Shown: piece after piece, positions 1-12,525 of the stretch
How positions within the stretch are numbered: position 1 is the stretch's first letter
Layout: each line of letters starts with the position of its first letter
Source: Haemonchus contortus
Taxonomy: Eukaryota > Nematoda > Chromadorea > Rhabditida > Trichostrongylidae
NCBI GenBank assembly: GCA_000469685.2
Contig: LS997563.1
Coordinates: forward strand, 28,807,897 to 28,871,896
DNA: 64,000 nt
Direction of reading: 5' to 3'
The notes under the pieces: model-generated
Database searches by the model: none
Told to the model about the DNA's origin: nothing
Seen by the model: the letters and a program-made list of their open reading frames with translations, nothing else
Made by a program: the position numbers and the translations under genes

Positions 1-1287
1 CTGATACTATCAAATCATCCTTATCCTACTAGTAAGCAGTAAATCGGTGTGTCGGTATGTCTGGGGGTTCTGTCCGTCCGCATAGCTCTTTGAGACAGTA
101 TTATGGGAAACCCACCGGAAACTAAGATATTAACAGTTAGGATTAAGCTTTTGAGAAATCGCTCTGTTTGTTTGTGAGTGTGAGTGCAAATTCACAACTC
201 TCTTTGCTTGGAAGTTCTTAACTCGTTCCAGAGTGCCCATTTTAGGAATAATAATGACGACGTACTGGGCACATTCATGACTGGTGAGGAAGGATGATAA
301 CAGTTCATATGAGCTAATATCGGACTTGGGCTCGGAGAAAGCTCTGAAGGCGTAGCGCTTCTAGGTTGATGCCGATAATCACTAATTTTTCATTTATTCT
401 GAAAGCTTTTACAGTTTTTCCTGTAGGTGCTGTCATGCTTGAAACAGGTACCAGTATGTGAAAAAATAGAAGTCGGTTCCCACAATTACCATGGCCTATT
501 TTCGATTAAAACTTAGATTGGAAGCTAGCATAGCACTAACATTTAGTGACCTTTTGACCCATGATACTATTGTATCTCTTCATCGAAATAGGCTCTCGTC
601 CCGTCAAAGCCAAGATGGATCGCCCTCGCTTGAGGGACAGGGGCACAGCATTTCTTTCGTTCAGAGCTTCCGTGAAGGGTAAGAACATCGCGGTGGTGGC
701 CGTTCTGGCGTTCGTTTGACGTCACGAGGATCCCGTCAGTGACCGTTCTGGTCCACACTCATCACGAAATCGCACGACTCGTACGGCTCACCTGATCTTC
801 GATCCGTTCTGGTCCACACTCATCACGAAATCGCACGACTCGTACGGCTCACCTGATCTTCGATCCCTTGACGTAAGCAACGCCGTCGAAAATTTTAACT
901 GGATTCACAAATGATATAGGGTAAATCAATTTAAATGCCATGTCAGGACTCAACGGTTCATTTTCTCCCCAAAACCTTTGAATCAATGAGTTTGAAAGCG
1001 AGACAGAGGATACAATGGAAATGCAACGGTATAATGAATACAATAGGTACATATGCAGTAAGGTTAGCAAATTTTTAGTTTAATTTTGGAAACTATAAAT
1101 AAAAACAATCGCTGTGGAGTGATAAGGGGAAGACAATGATTAGATACGGCAGATAATAGACAGCGAAAGTGAAATGACCAGGTACAGTAACACCAGGTAA
1201 TCACCGAATAAGTAGACAACATGAAATGCGAGATCAGGGAGTGATGTATCTATCAACAATACTATACAAATAGTAAACATCAAATTG
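1..1287. other. Intergenic stretch, nothing recognised except a tandem duplication
   Basis: No coding region with family resemblance or a convincing exon structure was seen. The only clear structure is a 61-bp tandem duplication at 743-864. The stretch lies downstream of the GTPase gene on the minus strand. Confidence 0.5.
743..864. repeat. Two-copy tandem repeat, 61-bp unit
   Basis: The unit beginning ccgttctggtccacactc occurs at 743-803 and again at 804-864 with no visible difference, so the duplication looks recent. No gene spans it. Confidence 0.9.
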
Positions 1288-2179
1288 TTATTGAGTGACA
1301 CAACTTTTCTGTTTTTTCATTCCTGTAGCTTCTAGAAAGGATTTTCGATGTCGATGTGATTTATTTTGTTTTTCCATAACATAGGCATTACCAATCTGGA
1401 ACGCTTCCTCAAAAACTTCTTCGAGACCTTCCTGAAATGAACCGGGAATTAGGAAAATGGTGAATGTTGAAGTGTTGATTCCTTGAGTTCAGCTAGATGA
1501 ACTTTGGTTGCTTCAGTGAAGATAGTTTGTTGTTATGACGTGAGGACCACGTGAAAGTATCCCTTTGTACTCACCCCAGTGATCTCTGAGCATTCGAGAT
1601 ATTTACTAGCGCCGATCTGCTTTGCAAATCTTTCAGCCCGATGTAGAGGCATCGGCAGACTGTTTGATTCAATATTACAGCTGTTGTTGTTGTTGATATT
1701 CGTCAGAAGACGTTTCTCGATCTGGGTTCCCACAAGGGCAAACGGTTTCCCACGGATACGGTCATGTACGGTATTCAGTATCTGAATCAATTTACTCATT
1801 TAGCTGTAATGTTCTCTGGAATTTACAAGATAGGCTGAACTTACCTTTCCAACCGTCTCCTCAACTTTGTCTTGTCGAGCTACCGAAACGCAAAGTAAAA
1901 ACACATGCACGTCATCGCTGTCGTTCACGTAGGCTGACTGTGAGTCAACGAATGTACATTTCCGATCATTGAACGCCGTCACCACTTGTTTATTCTGAAA
2001 CACAGCCCGAATGAGCCCAGGCGTCGTCCGTTGTTGGTGATCAAGGAAAGGAGGCTTACCGTTACGTCATAAGGAACACCAGCATAGTAAGCATATTTCT
2101 TGAGCATCATCTCCTTTCCACTGTTGGGATCGCCGATAATCACGCATCGTACCATATCCGTATCGGTCAACTTCGTCAT
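1288..2179 (-). CDS. Atypical Rho/Cdc42-family small GTPase, four exons
   Basis: Exons on the minus strand are 2179-2060, 1994-1845, 1781-1575 and 1431-1288. All have GT-AG borders and phase 0, giving 206 residues. Resemblance to Cdc42/Rac is clear in VFLLCVSV, FALVGTQI, AKQIGASKYLECS and the C-terminal segment after the last intron. The protein ends in a lysine-rich stretch and CVTQ, a CaaX prenylation box, so it should be membrane-anchored. The nucleotide-binding motifs are unusual. The P-loop reads GDPNSGKE, where the family has GK followed by T or S. The switch II DTAGQ motif is replaced by DSQSA, and the TKxD motif reads TQIE. Switch II is several residues shorter than in Cdc42. The protein may bind nucleotide weakly or not at all. 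The start follows a TTTTCAG acceptor by 14 nt, suggesting spliced-leader trans-splicing. The coding frame is intact, so it is probably a divergent functional gene; a recent pseudogene is the alternative. Confidence 0.85.
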
Positions 2180-2210
2180 TTCGGTTGGTTGTTCTGAAAA
2201 TGTAAAGGAA
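2180..2210 (-). promoter_or_regulatory. Probable spliced-leader acceptor of the GTPase gene
   Basis: Upstream of the start codon the minus strand reads a T-rich tract ending TTTTCAG, then 14 nt of leader, then ATG. There is no evidence of an upstream coding exon. This fits a nematode trans-splice acceptor, though a cis-spliced 5'UTR intron cannot be excluded. Confidence 0.45.
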
Positions 2211-4854
2211 AATTTTATTGAATTGTATATCTAATAAAGAACATTCTATACAGGAGGAGATTATAAATCGAATCGAATGACCATGTCAAAATCAAATTAT
2301 TAAGACTACGTGAAGTGAAGTAGATGCTAGCCGTAAACCACCTCTCAGTTTTCCCACAGACCTGATCTAGATGTTATCTTCCCGAAAGATGGTTCTCTAG
2401 TAACAAACAGTTTTTCGAGGATGATAACTTCAGGTCAGAACTTGGCCCGAGTGGGTTGCCCCTGGACCTATACTTTCCGAGCACCTTGTTCTTATCTGTT
2501 GATGGACATGGCCCCCAGGAATTCAACCTTTGCCTCTGAATCAACGTGTACCATCAGAGAGTCCTCTTACAGCTGCTGGACAGTATCTTCAACATTAAGC
2601 CCTGACCTTAACCTGGTATTATAGAGAGCCCATAAAGCGCGGGTATTGGTTCGATTCCCATCCCAAGGCGATGATTTGCCCATAGCTAAGCATTCCTGTG
2701 ATATCAATTGCATTACGAATAGCAGCGATAATCAGCAGTTGACAAAAAAAGAGAAAGAAGTCATATGACACCCGATTTCATTTTGATTGTATCAAGTTTC
2801 GGCTTGGTGACAAACCTCCCTCCATTTCGTTTCCAGACCGATTAAATAGTTAAATACTTATCTGAGATGGCAGAAACGCTGCTGTTCAGTACTTCCACTC
2901 CTATCTCCTTTTAGCTATTTGAACACCGTAAGTAGTCTAGAGAAGGAAAATGGATGCCTTTGCAGAGATGCATCACCAGAGGGTATTCCGGAAGAGGAGG
3001 GAGAGACAAAAAGAGGATGAAAACGACCGATCAAGAAGAAATTCACCCAAAGGAGCTACCGTAGTGCACGTGAGATGTGGTCGCTCACTGGTGCCCTTCT
3101 GATGACATACAGAACTATTCCAATTACACCTTTCCGTTTTTCTTAACAATTGGCTTCATTCTGGTAGTATTAAGATCTATTATTTAAATGCCATCCAATA
3201 ATGAATCGTTTCCTATTTATAGTAAAGATATATAAATTTTACATTACAGCTTGGTTGTCAACTAATTGAAGCTTTCGATGTTACAGTTTCACTTGAGATT
3301 TTTTGGAAGGTATAGCAAATATTCGGTGATATCCGGAAATGAAATGTGATACCTTTTTTGGATTTGAGTCTGAGCGGAAACTTCATGATGACAGGCCAGC
3401 TGTGATTAAGAAGTGGCAGCTGGGCTTCCTATGTTTATATAGTCACTTACTGGTCTCTTTTTGATCACATACGGAGGTGTACGAGAAATTCGTGCCGCTG
3501 TACGCAAACAGACATCATGTCGAGTGCATGTGAGGATGATGTATGCACGGAAATAGTCAAGTAATCTGCATGAGGAGCGTAATCTGCACGAGAAGCGGCT
3601 CTGTTTTCCCAGTGAACAGATACTGATAGTCAGCTTAATCAATGATCTATGGTAAGCTTGATTCAAGTCGGGAGCGTAGGTGAAAGATCAGACCGTAATG
3701 AGCTAGGACAGTTCGTGGAGGGAACGAGGAGTCCGAGAGCACATGTTTCCCGCGTGCTTCAGAGCGCAGGGATCGAGAAAATGAAGTTTTTTACGAGTAA
3801 AATTCACAGAAGGCCCGTTCAGAAAGTCATTTTATAAGATTCTTATAAAAGTGAAATTCATTCAAAATCTATATTTTCTCTTCAAGAGCACTATCACTAT
3901 GGTGATGGCACTTCTTCTAAAATTGCTGAGTTAGACGTTTTATGTTGTTCTCCTTTCAGAAAGGAACACGACAACTGTTTAAAAATGAAACTGTTAAAGA
4001 ATGAAAGGTTACGCGAGGCGCTTCCATGAGTCTGAAGAACAAAGCATTTTTTGTTTTGGGACGAAAAAAAAACGCGTTGAAATTTTATTGTCCCTCCACA
4101 GCTCAATATGAAAAAATATACAGAATAACAAAGGGAATAACATGGGGGGGGGACATGCTGGCGCCATTCTTTCCTCCAAAATCAGTTGATAAATGAAGTT
4201 TTATAACGATCATTAGAGGAGCAGTCAAGGGCTTGTTCTACAGGACTGGTCCCCATATTATTGTTCAGCACATATCCACAGAGTCGCGATCACTGCTACC
4301 AACCCTTTTCAAAGTGCCTTAAAAGCCTAAAAATTTAAAAAAGCTTCATTTCACGAAAGAAACGAAAACCATTTCGTACATATTTCGCTTGTAACCTTCG
4401 AAAAAGTAAAAGCCTTGATATTGACGGGGAGAAGCTGAAAGCGTTGCGTTCTATAAAGTTGCACCAACTACATACAGGTTCAAAACGCCAAGGAAACAAG
4501 GAACCTCACACAGAATATTGTATAGAACCAACCAAATAGGGCCCAGAAGTAGCACTTGACTCACCAGTGCCCTCTTATTGTTAGGGAGGCCAACCCATTA
4601 TTTGATTTTCTCAGATAAGTATTACTATTTCCAGATGAGTGAGGGAGACGAAAGCATTTTTTCTACTAACATATAATAGATGCGACTGAAGCAAATCGAA
4701 AAAGAGAAATTTTCTTAACGAAAGCAGTATTCTCGTAGGTTGTGATAAACACTCTAAGGACAAAAGACGAATTCTGAAGTTGAAGGCAAGAGGTAGCAGT
4801 CGCTTAGGCAGTATTAGCTAGTGCAGCCGAATATTTATATTAGCTTGATACATA
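2211..4854. other. Intergenic stretch, nothing recognised
   Basis: AT-rich sequence with only short, unrelated open frames on both strands. A tRNA T-arm-like string (ggttcgattccc) near 2650 is not part of a foldable tRNA that I can support. Confidence 0.4.
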
Positions 4855-5393
4855 ATTATTGCGGATTTTTTCAAAAATTTTATTTAACGAAACAATAAAA
4901 ATACTAAGCAAAAACATGTTCAAATAATTACACCGTAACTTATTCACCATCTACGTCATGCAGAGCTTCCCTTTTGCTAGGTAGTCGGATTCCAAAAGCG
5001 ACGGGTTTTCTATTCTTGAAGGCGGTCCACGCCTTGACATCGGCCATCAACTCATCCAAATCGACGTATGTTCTATTTCCTAGCCATTTTTTCAGCGAAC
5101 GGTTAAGGAGATAATCCGTTGAAGGTTCTGCTGGTGAATATGGCAGATTAAGAGCAGATTTTTGGTTGGCTTTGGCTGATTGTTCCATCACCGAAAAGTT
5201 TCTGAGATCGTGGAACGACTCTGCCACCTCCCAACCTTTCTCGAAGTAGTAGAGCCGAATTTCGCGGATATGCGGGTGGTTTTTTCAAGTTTTTTTTTAT
5301 AGAGGAAATCAAGCAGATCATTTCTAGAAAACTCCAAACTCAATATTCAATTACTATCGAGAGAAAAAAAGCCGCGAAAAAATCCGCAATAAT
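4855..5393 (-). mobile_element. Mariner deletion derivative with TIRs
   Basis: Terminal inverted repeats attattgcggattttttc (4855-4872) and its complement (5376-5393) bound a 539-bp element. Inside, on the minus strand (about 5227-4940), lies the C-terminal part of a mariner transposase. It contains LPYSPAEPSTDYLLNRSLKKW, the usual proline-rich block followed by the LF-RSL region, and ends in a VDGE tail. The N-terminal DNA-binding half and the first catalytic region are missing, so it is non-autonomous. Confidence 0.8.
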
Positions 5394-6371
5394 GATGCAG
5401 CAACCTAATAGAAGGAGAAGAGTAAGGAGAGTAGACAGTGCATGCCTGTCGTCCAATTCTATCTATAGGAGGCATACTAGAAGATGCCTTCCCTTAGATT
5501 AGTAGAACTTGACGAGTTCTCAAGTGGTTCAACATGGGACAGTCATTTTTATTCTCGAAAAAAAGTCAGGTGCTAGGAAATAAAAATTAACTATCGTTTA
5601 AATAATAATGTCGTTATCTCCCAGTTGTCAGCGAAATAGGGAAGTAATCAATTCCTGTAGGAAAAAATAATGCTGATAAAGATTATCCGAACAGTAGATT
5701 CTGAAGTAAAGTGTTCCTATCCACAGCGAAAGTGGTTCCATATCGAAAAGCAAAACTATGAGGGAGACAGAGCTAAGGGTGCTCTCACAGGGAGTGAGGT
5801 CCTGATGAACTAACTTCTGTTGATAGTTTTATCAGTACGCTGGGGTGTCAATGCACTTCTGCCTTTAATTGTCTATTGTCTTATCGACTAATCAACGTGA
5901 ATTCTATCAAGTTCACCCACCAGATTGCTCCTGCTCCTGTACGGGTCGATTCAAAAGAAAAAAGCGATCAACGACAATGAGCTCGCTCGACATTCAGTTT
6001 TGACTAAACGGAAGATTCACTTAAACATTCGACAGTAACGTGGTAGTAAAGGGATGTCAATATCCAACTGAAAGGATTGTATAGCTGCTGAAGGAGCACC
6101 AAAAAAGAAGTACTACTACACAGTTTAGCAGATTGAAACTCCTCGTTTTCAGAAATTTCATGGGTTGTTTGACATTTGCTCAAAATAGTTATGTACATAC
6201 TATATGTCACACGGTACTTTTTCGCCATTATTGCAAACCGGTCCCACGGCACACACATTTTCCTCAAATCTTTGCTTGTAACCTCAAACTTCGATATCTG
6301 AACAATGCAAGATGATCTAAGCCACTGAACGATAGGCCAAGGCTCTACATCCTAACTACTGAAATACATAT
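5394..6371. other. Intergenic stretch, nothing recognised
   Basis: No gene, RNA or repeat could be supported here. Only short open frames without family resemblance are present. Confidence 0.4.
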
Positions 6372-6660
6372 TTTATACCTGGAGGTGGTGGTAGTGTAAT
6401 ATCAAGCACGCATGGGTACGAGTTCGATTTCCAAAGTCCATCCACCTCGGCCAAAGAAGCTTTCCATCCCTGAAAGGCCGGTCAATCGGTAGCAGACTTG
6501 TCTGGGAGAATAAAACACTAACTTGAACATCGGCTAGCCACCACAATTCATTGTACGCGTTCAATACGCCACTAACACTCTGAATGGAGGTCAAGTACGT
6601 GGGCGCATCCCTCAGGTGGGTTTGATGAGCCCCAAGTCTATGTCCTTTATCTTTTGTACA
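6372..6660 (+). repeat. tRNA-like SINE, family 1, copy 1
   Basis: The head reads ggaggtggtggtagtgtaat, then gggtacgagttcgatttcc, resembling A and B boxes of an RNA polymerase III promoter. The body (caattcattgtacgcgttca, gggcgcatccctcaggtggg) matches, in inverse orientation, the copies at 25.2 and 32.5 kb. It has diverged considerably. Confidence 0.65.
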
Positions 6661-7625
6661 ACGCGCCAATCGTAGTGTGCCCGTTGGTGTGTGTATATAT
6701 GAGTGTGTGTGTATATGTATGTGTGCATACCGACCGGAAAGTCATAAATTCTGAATCCGTGGTCCCAAACGTTCAAACTTGGTGGGGGGTTGGATTGGTA
6801 CTGATGGTTGGTTGCAGGACTTGACACAGTTCACGCACGCAGGGCATGTGCAGGATAAGTGTCTGACCGAAAACCCATAAGTCCTGTTCCCTAAGACCTA
6901 GAGCTTTCGAGTTGGAAAAAGTTCCTGTACCCAGCGAATCTGCCACACAAATTAATGTGTCTGTTAAGCCTGAACACTTTGAAAATCAAATGAAAATGAA
7001 AACATGCAATTTTGAAACGATGCCCCCTGCAGTTTAACCACAAAGGCAATCCTGAAATCTCGTTGAATAACACAAATTTTAATTTCGAAACACGACCCTC
7101 TGCAGAGTTATTGCTGAGTTGCAGAGCGAAAGCAATTCTGCAGCACAATCTACCGGAGAACGGGAGGAGTAGAGAACGAGGAAATTTGCAGAAACCCTGG
7201 AACATGGGAACTCCGCTGAACAATTCAGTTCCTGTGGTGGGACGAGGTCACAGGAGTATTTGGAGGACTCTTCAGCATCTGCAGACCAATGTATGTTAGC
7301 TGATGCTGTGCTTCAGAAGTTTGGTGACATTTGCGACTAACGTGCCCCGTTTTTGAATGTTGCGACACGCGGCGCAGAATGTACAAGACCGTGAAACACG
7401 TCCTTTTTTAGTGCTCTTGAAGGGCAGTGGACGTCGCTTTGAATGTAGCTTTCGAAGATCATAGATATGAACCAATAGAAAAATTTAACTGGGTCTTTGA
7501 GTTATGTCTGAGACCACAAAATATTGGCAGCGAGCTACTGAAGTTGAAGTAGATGACCAACGGTCTTAGCATAGGTGTGTGCTTGATGGGGCAAACCCTG
7601 CATACTGCTATCGTGAGTGGAAATA
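6661..7625. other. Intergenic stretch with GT-rich patch
   Basis: A GT/TATA-rich patch lies near 6690-6730. The following sequence, around the words tcctgttccctaa near 6880, resembles the repeat near 43.8 kb. Open frames on both strands at 6891-7299 show no family resemblance. Confidence 0.4.
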
Positions 7626-8168
7626 TTAGGTTGACGCATAAGTTTTTGTACATTTTCCACTCATTCACTCAGCTGATGATTTATTTATTCATACTCCGTA
7701 TCGCCATGTCTTTCCGAGGCGACACAAGTGGGCTGCTACTGTCTTGTGATGGCTCCTGTGCCAGTTCGCGGGTACACGTCTGGAACTCTCTTCAACCAGC
7801 TTTAGGAGGTTGTCTGGTCTCACTGATAGTGGTTCTTCGGTCAGGTCAAAGTGACCATTTTCGAACTTGTGGTACCATTTTCGCCGTGTTGTAGGAGACA
7901 GTGGAGGGTCCCATCGCATCACATATGTTCCTTAACGCATGCTTCGCAGTGACGTTTCTTCTGAACTCATGAAGTAGAAGCAGTTTAACTTGCTGAGTCG
8001 AGAGCGTTTGTTTAAGGAATGACCTTTGCGAAATGCTACGGCGGATATGGTGTGATGAGCGCATTGACCTGCACTAACACATGTTTGGCAATGAAGATGT
8101 CAAAGGAAGCCTCAAAGATTTCACAACATGGAAAACCAAAAAGTACAAAGACTTATGCGTCAACCTAA
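7626..8168 (-). mobile_element. Mariner deletion derivative with TIRs
   Basis: Inverted ends ttaggttgacgcataagt (from 7626) and its near complement (to 8168) bound a 543-bp element flanked by TA. The minus strand encodes the N-terminal helix-turn-helix half of a mariner transposase in two frames. One part (8064-7846) has QVKLLLLHEF and an HTH-like block. The other (7922-7689) has KWYHKFENGHFDLTEEPLS and LGKTWRYGV. The DDD catalytic part is missing and the two halves are frameshifted, so this is a non-autonomous fossil. Confidence 0.85.
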
Positions 8169-9498
8169 TATATAACACATAGTAGATGTCTTCTGCAGAA
8201 AAAGATCGGCAGGGGAGGATGGGCACGCTACCGTGTTTCTCAAAATTAACTAGCATTCGTTCGATTTCATTTAAAGCCATGGATAAATCGGTTTTCGTAC
8301 TACACTGCCAGTGATTTGAGTTCTGGGAGATAATGACGCACTTTCACCAGTTGGTTTACCTGCTCATCCTGTTGCCAGCGTAAGCCGGTAGTTCGCTCAT
8401 TAAGTCTGCAACCGTGACTGTACGGGTGACTTCTTTGTAAGTGTGAGTGTAGCGTGGCTTCCTTTACATCCATTCCACCACCAATGGTTTTGACACTAGC
8501 CTCGGCTCTTTCTCCCTGATGCATCGTAATCGGTTCAAAGACTTTCTTCAGGCTTTTTTCAGACCAAGCCTGGTATCACCTTCAGGTGGAGGGTATGTCA
8601 AGGGCGCTTCCAATTCAACCAAATCTTCAATCTCGACGGGATTGGTTAATTGATCCTGGGATCGTTTGGAAGGAGAAAGGCCCAGGCTCGTACTGGTCAC
8701 GGTAATCTATCGCCAAGTTGCATACTTATTCAGAACGGCACTATTATTTTGAATTGAATAATAGCAGAATATTAGGCGTTTGAATAATCAACGCTTTCAA
8801 TCTTTATTATTTATGGATTGAGCAAGGAGTATCTGCCGAAGCTTCACAAGGTTGGTGAGGTATGGACAATACGTCGGCCTCAGACGGAACCTCAACCCAA
8901 ACCCATGCTGTCCGGGCCCCGTCTCCTTATCCCGTACACTTCCGAGACCCCTTGCCCATAACTCGCCTTTTTTAGTCGAAATACACGGCAAATACTTGGC
9001 CCTGACACTTTCGAATTGCTAGGAAGTATTAGCTTTGCATGCGTCACTTCACTGAAAATTACTCCTTTGCATTGATTCCTTGCATTGATTCATTCACAAT
9101 CTTGTATCAAATTGACCGACTAGTAGGAATGAAATTATATGAATAGCCGAGGGGATCAACATCGATGAGAAAGGCATTGTCTATTATGAGAGTTGCGCTA
9201 CGCGGCAATAATAGACGTTTCATAATAGCTATTGAAGTCTTTTTTAACAGTGAGTACTATCAGAATTAAAACGCGAATCTGGATAGGTTTTCCGACACTA
9301 TTATTCTGGTGGCTGGACACCGTCCTGTTTTGCTCTTTATGTAATAATTCAACCACTGTATGACTTCGTTTTGCGAAAAAGGAGGATTCTTCAAGGAAAA
9401 CGTAAGAGATGGGTGTAGGAGACTCGGGCTAAGTCAATTCTATTTTGGGATGCACCCCCATTCGATCTCCGTCCAGAATTGTAGTGACGGCTCGAATG
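8169..9498. other. Intergenic stretch containing one SINE copy
   Basis: Apart from the tRNA-like repeat at 8840-8975, no feature could be supported. Open frames at 8300-8524 and 8797-8991 show no family resemblance. Confidence 0.4.
8840..8975 (-). repeat. tRNA-like SINE, family 2, copy 1
   Basis: The string cggcctcagacggaacctca, followed by cgggcccc and cacttccgagacccc, matches the copy at 20690-20810. On the minus strand this is an RNA polymerase III-like B-box region preceded by gggccc. It is decayed. Confidence 0.5.
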
Positions 9499-9890
9499 TA
9501 CAGTAGCGCTCAAAAGTATTCGGCCAACTTTAACTTGCCGTAATTTTTTCCCAGTGGAGCAAATCACATGAAATTTTGATATGTTTAGCTGAAGTAATTT
9601 TACACCGTCCAACACTACTTGACTGCAAAGGAGCCATATCCATATATTAATGGGGAGGCGTTTGAAGACTGTGCTGAAAGCAAGTTTAAGTCGTCTGCAG
9701 TTATTCCGACCTTATGTACTTCTTCTTCTCTTCTGGGTTCGACATCAGTGCTCGTACACTTAAGACATGGCAAAAAGGAAAGGATTCTTAGAGGGAACAC
9801 CATTCGTATTTCCAGTTGATTTTTTGTGCAAGTCCTTTTAGATACCTGGAACATGATCAGATTGCAGGTCAATAGTGGTAAATATTCACA
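9499..9890 (+). mobile_element. Truncated copy of the 534-bp TIR element
   Basis: It begins with tacagtagcgctcaaaagta, the same terminal repeat as the complete copy at 26481-27014. It stays alignable to that copy's minus strand through ccaacactacttgactgcaaa and ggaacatgatcagattgcag. The match ends near 9890 and no second inverted terminus was found, so the copy is 3'-truncated. Confidence 0.8.
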
Positions 9891-9989
9891 CTACACCAAT
9901 GCTACACATATTGAAATTTCGCTTGATTAGATCCAGTAGGAAAGAAGCTGCAACTGAAAAAATACAACTGAGGAAGCTTTCCGCCGAAT

Positions 9990-10155
9990 ATTTTGAGAGC
10001 TACTGTATGTATGTAGCCTGTACAATAAATTGCTGTGGTCATCCCATGTGCAAGTCAGCATTTTTATCCCTTCAGACTGATCTGGTGCCAACTAACCGAC
10101 TCCGAAAGGATAAAGACCTGTTTTGCCTGAGCAAGTATCGACTCGGATTTATGAG
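9990..10155 (-). repeat. tRNA-like SINE, family 1, partial copy
   Basis: The sequence tacaataaattgctgtggtc, followed by caagtcagcatttttatccc and tctggtgccaactaaccgac, matches the bodies of the copies at 25.2 and 32.5 kb. The pol III-promoter head is not clearly preserved. Confidence 0.6.
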
Positions 10156-12400
10156 GTAGACTGAGTACTGACCGGTAGGATATTTAGGGCAATGTACATA
10201 GAATAGCACTCGACGAACACTGAGAAGAATAGCATTAGGCGAACACTAGGAAGATTTGAATCCATTTTTTTATGGTCAGAACTATGCTTGCTGCGACTAC
10301 GGCTTATACAACCTAACGGCTACAGTAAGCTGCCTGAAATGGAAAGACTGCACATTCGCGCAGGGACGTGGGCGTCCTTGCGCGATTGTGGAGCCTTTAC
10401 AAGCTCTACAACGCCTTGTACTGCCTTGACTAAGCCCATTTCGGAGCCCTTACTACGCTCTATCTAGGCGTCGGCAGCGTTTCTTGCATTACCCCTGGGA
10501 GTCGCAGGTCCATGCCAGCGAGAATCGGAACCATATTCATCGGAAGCTGTGCCTACAGGCTTCTTCAGCCCGCGGCAGATGCGGCGAGAGAGGTCTACCT
10601 CTTTAGTTTCGTGGCTTGCACTCAGACAGCACTAGTTTCACGGGAACAGCTCGTTCTCTAACTTTGTTCCTTTTGTTCCACTTAGGATAAAACTTGGATC
10701 AACGACGGCGCTGGCACCCACACTCATTCAAAAAATCACCCGATGGTTGTGATATAACAGAAAGGATCTGTTTTCAGGCTGGCTGGACCCTGCAAATACC
10801 ACTCGTGAAATGAGAACGATCGGCAGTATTGAAAGAAACAATGGTCAGTCTACCTTAGTCTGTTTTCACTTGGCGGTTTAGAAGTTAGAAACTGTGACCT
10901 TTCGCTGCAGCAGCTTTGCCACCTTTTTCTGCCAGATCCGCATAATACAAAACCGCATGATTTCTCCGCATAATGCAAAACAAGTGAAAATTTCAGAAAC
11001 ATTCCAATTTTGGAAATCTTATGACGGTTCTTTGAATTCTTCAAAAAGTGGTTTTGCTAAGTGCTTCCGATGTATATAGCGAATGAGGAGAGGGAAAATT
11101 GTTGGGTTACAGAAAGCATTCACATTGGATCTTTTCTCATGTAGTAAGGTCAAGGAGCACTCACAAGCATTTCATATAAAGAACTGGTTGAATGGGGTGT
11201 GCTTCGTTGCACGCGTCCGTAGGAATTAGGTCACGCCGCAGCCATCGCATACGGCGGGTCAGCCCGCGATCTTTGCCAAACGTCGCAGTTGTCAGCGGAG
11301 CATACGAATTGCGCTCCGTCCACGACAGTGAGCCAAAGAGAAGATAACACGGACAAATGCAAATCATTCGCTCCACCGACTATTGGTGGTACTGTAGTGG
11401 TGTCTCGAGACCTCGTGGGGTGCGCCGCACGCGAAGTGGGCGGGGTGACCTACTTTCGACGGACGCGTGCAACGGACGTTCTCCGGCTAAATGTTAGTGA
11501 ACGATCTGGGATTAAAACGTTGAAATTCCACTTGAAACAATGTAGAGCAATTGGCTGCAAGAATTTCATCCACTAGGACAATTTTTGCACAGAAAGCACC
11601 CACAGAGAGTCTCGTATTCAGGCCGATGGAGAATTACGGAAAGCTAAAACCAGAGGTTGTTGTTCTGTACATTTCCCATTTTATTGGTGAACCGCTGTTG
11701 GTTTCCCCACGACAGCGAGACTCCCTTGTCACGGGACTGAATCGAATTTTCAGTGTAAGATTACGGCATATGCCTCTATCAGTTATCAGAATGGCAGTTT
11801 TGAATTCATCATTATGATACAATAAGTCTCGGGTATGATATTCTTATTGGCTGCGGGTCAGAACATGGCATTTCACCCTTCGTAAGAAGTTAGTTCGCCA
11901 CGCGCATTGCGGTCCGGTTGACGAATAGGATCCTTGGATTCTAGCCCTTAGAGTAGGAAATGGTGTAACCAATAAAGACCATCGTGCCCTAGTTACGACA
12001 CACGAGATTTGATCCAACTCTGACCGTTGAACTCTTACCACGCAAACTCCGGGAGAGAGGCAGTAGGAACAGTTTTGTGTAATTGATTCGCCGCACGCGG
12101 CTGTCGCGGAAAATTTGTCTTTATAACAGTTTTTGCAATCTTCATACAGCTCAATCGCTATGCGATTATTATTTTCATTATGATTCTACTGTTAGTTCTT
12201 TTGTTCTTGAATTCTTAATTGCTGCTGCATTCTGCTACATTCCTTCGCGCGCGGCGTCTCTCTCGCAGCGACGCGGCAATTTCGTTTCCTCTGTACCACA
12301 CCCCGCAAACCCCTTGCACAACAGCTTCACCTTTTCTCCTGTGCTTCCCCACAATTCCGCCCCGACATGGCTGAAGCTTTCAAAAAACATTTTTTCATGA
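10156..12400. other. Intergenic stretch with one foldback repeat
   Basis: Only the inverted repeat at 11207-11476 stands out. Open frames at 10850-11079 and 11551-11822 overlap on both strands and resemble no family. Confidence 0.4.
11207..11476. repeat. Inverted repeat pair (foldback)
   Basis: The arm cgttgcacgcgtccgt at 11207 is mirrored by acggacgcgtgcaacg ending at 11476. Similarity continues through the ggtcac/gtgacc block, so arms are about 37 bp with some mismatches, separated by about 200 bp. It could be a small TIR element; no target duplication was recognised. Confidence 0.6.
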
Positions 12401-12401
12401 T

Positions 12402-12525
12402 TATTTCGCAATAGTCAGTTTAAAATGAAAATTTGATTCTGTGGACAGTGGAAATACAGTCATGTGGCAAGACCTAAAAAGTAACAAGAACTTTGATAGT
12501 ACACGCTTCTGTCTATATAAGCTTC
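12402..12525 (+). promoter_or_regulatory. Distal promoter block of protease gene A
   Basis: A tatttcgcaatag box at 12402 is followed about 110 bp later by tatataagc at 12514-12522. The same pair, with nearly the same spacing, precedes genes B, C, C' and D. Here the TATA lies 1.37 kb before the ATG, longer than in the other copies because an RTE fragment sits in between. Confidence 0.6.

Noticed and set aside
2640..2690. Possible tRNA gene near ggttcgattccc
   Set aside because: Only a T-arm-like string is present; no acceptor stem or anticodon arm could be paired.
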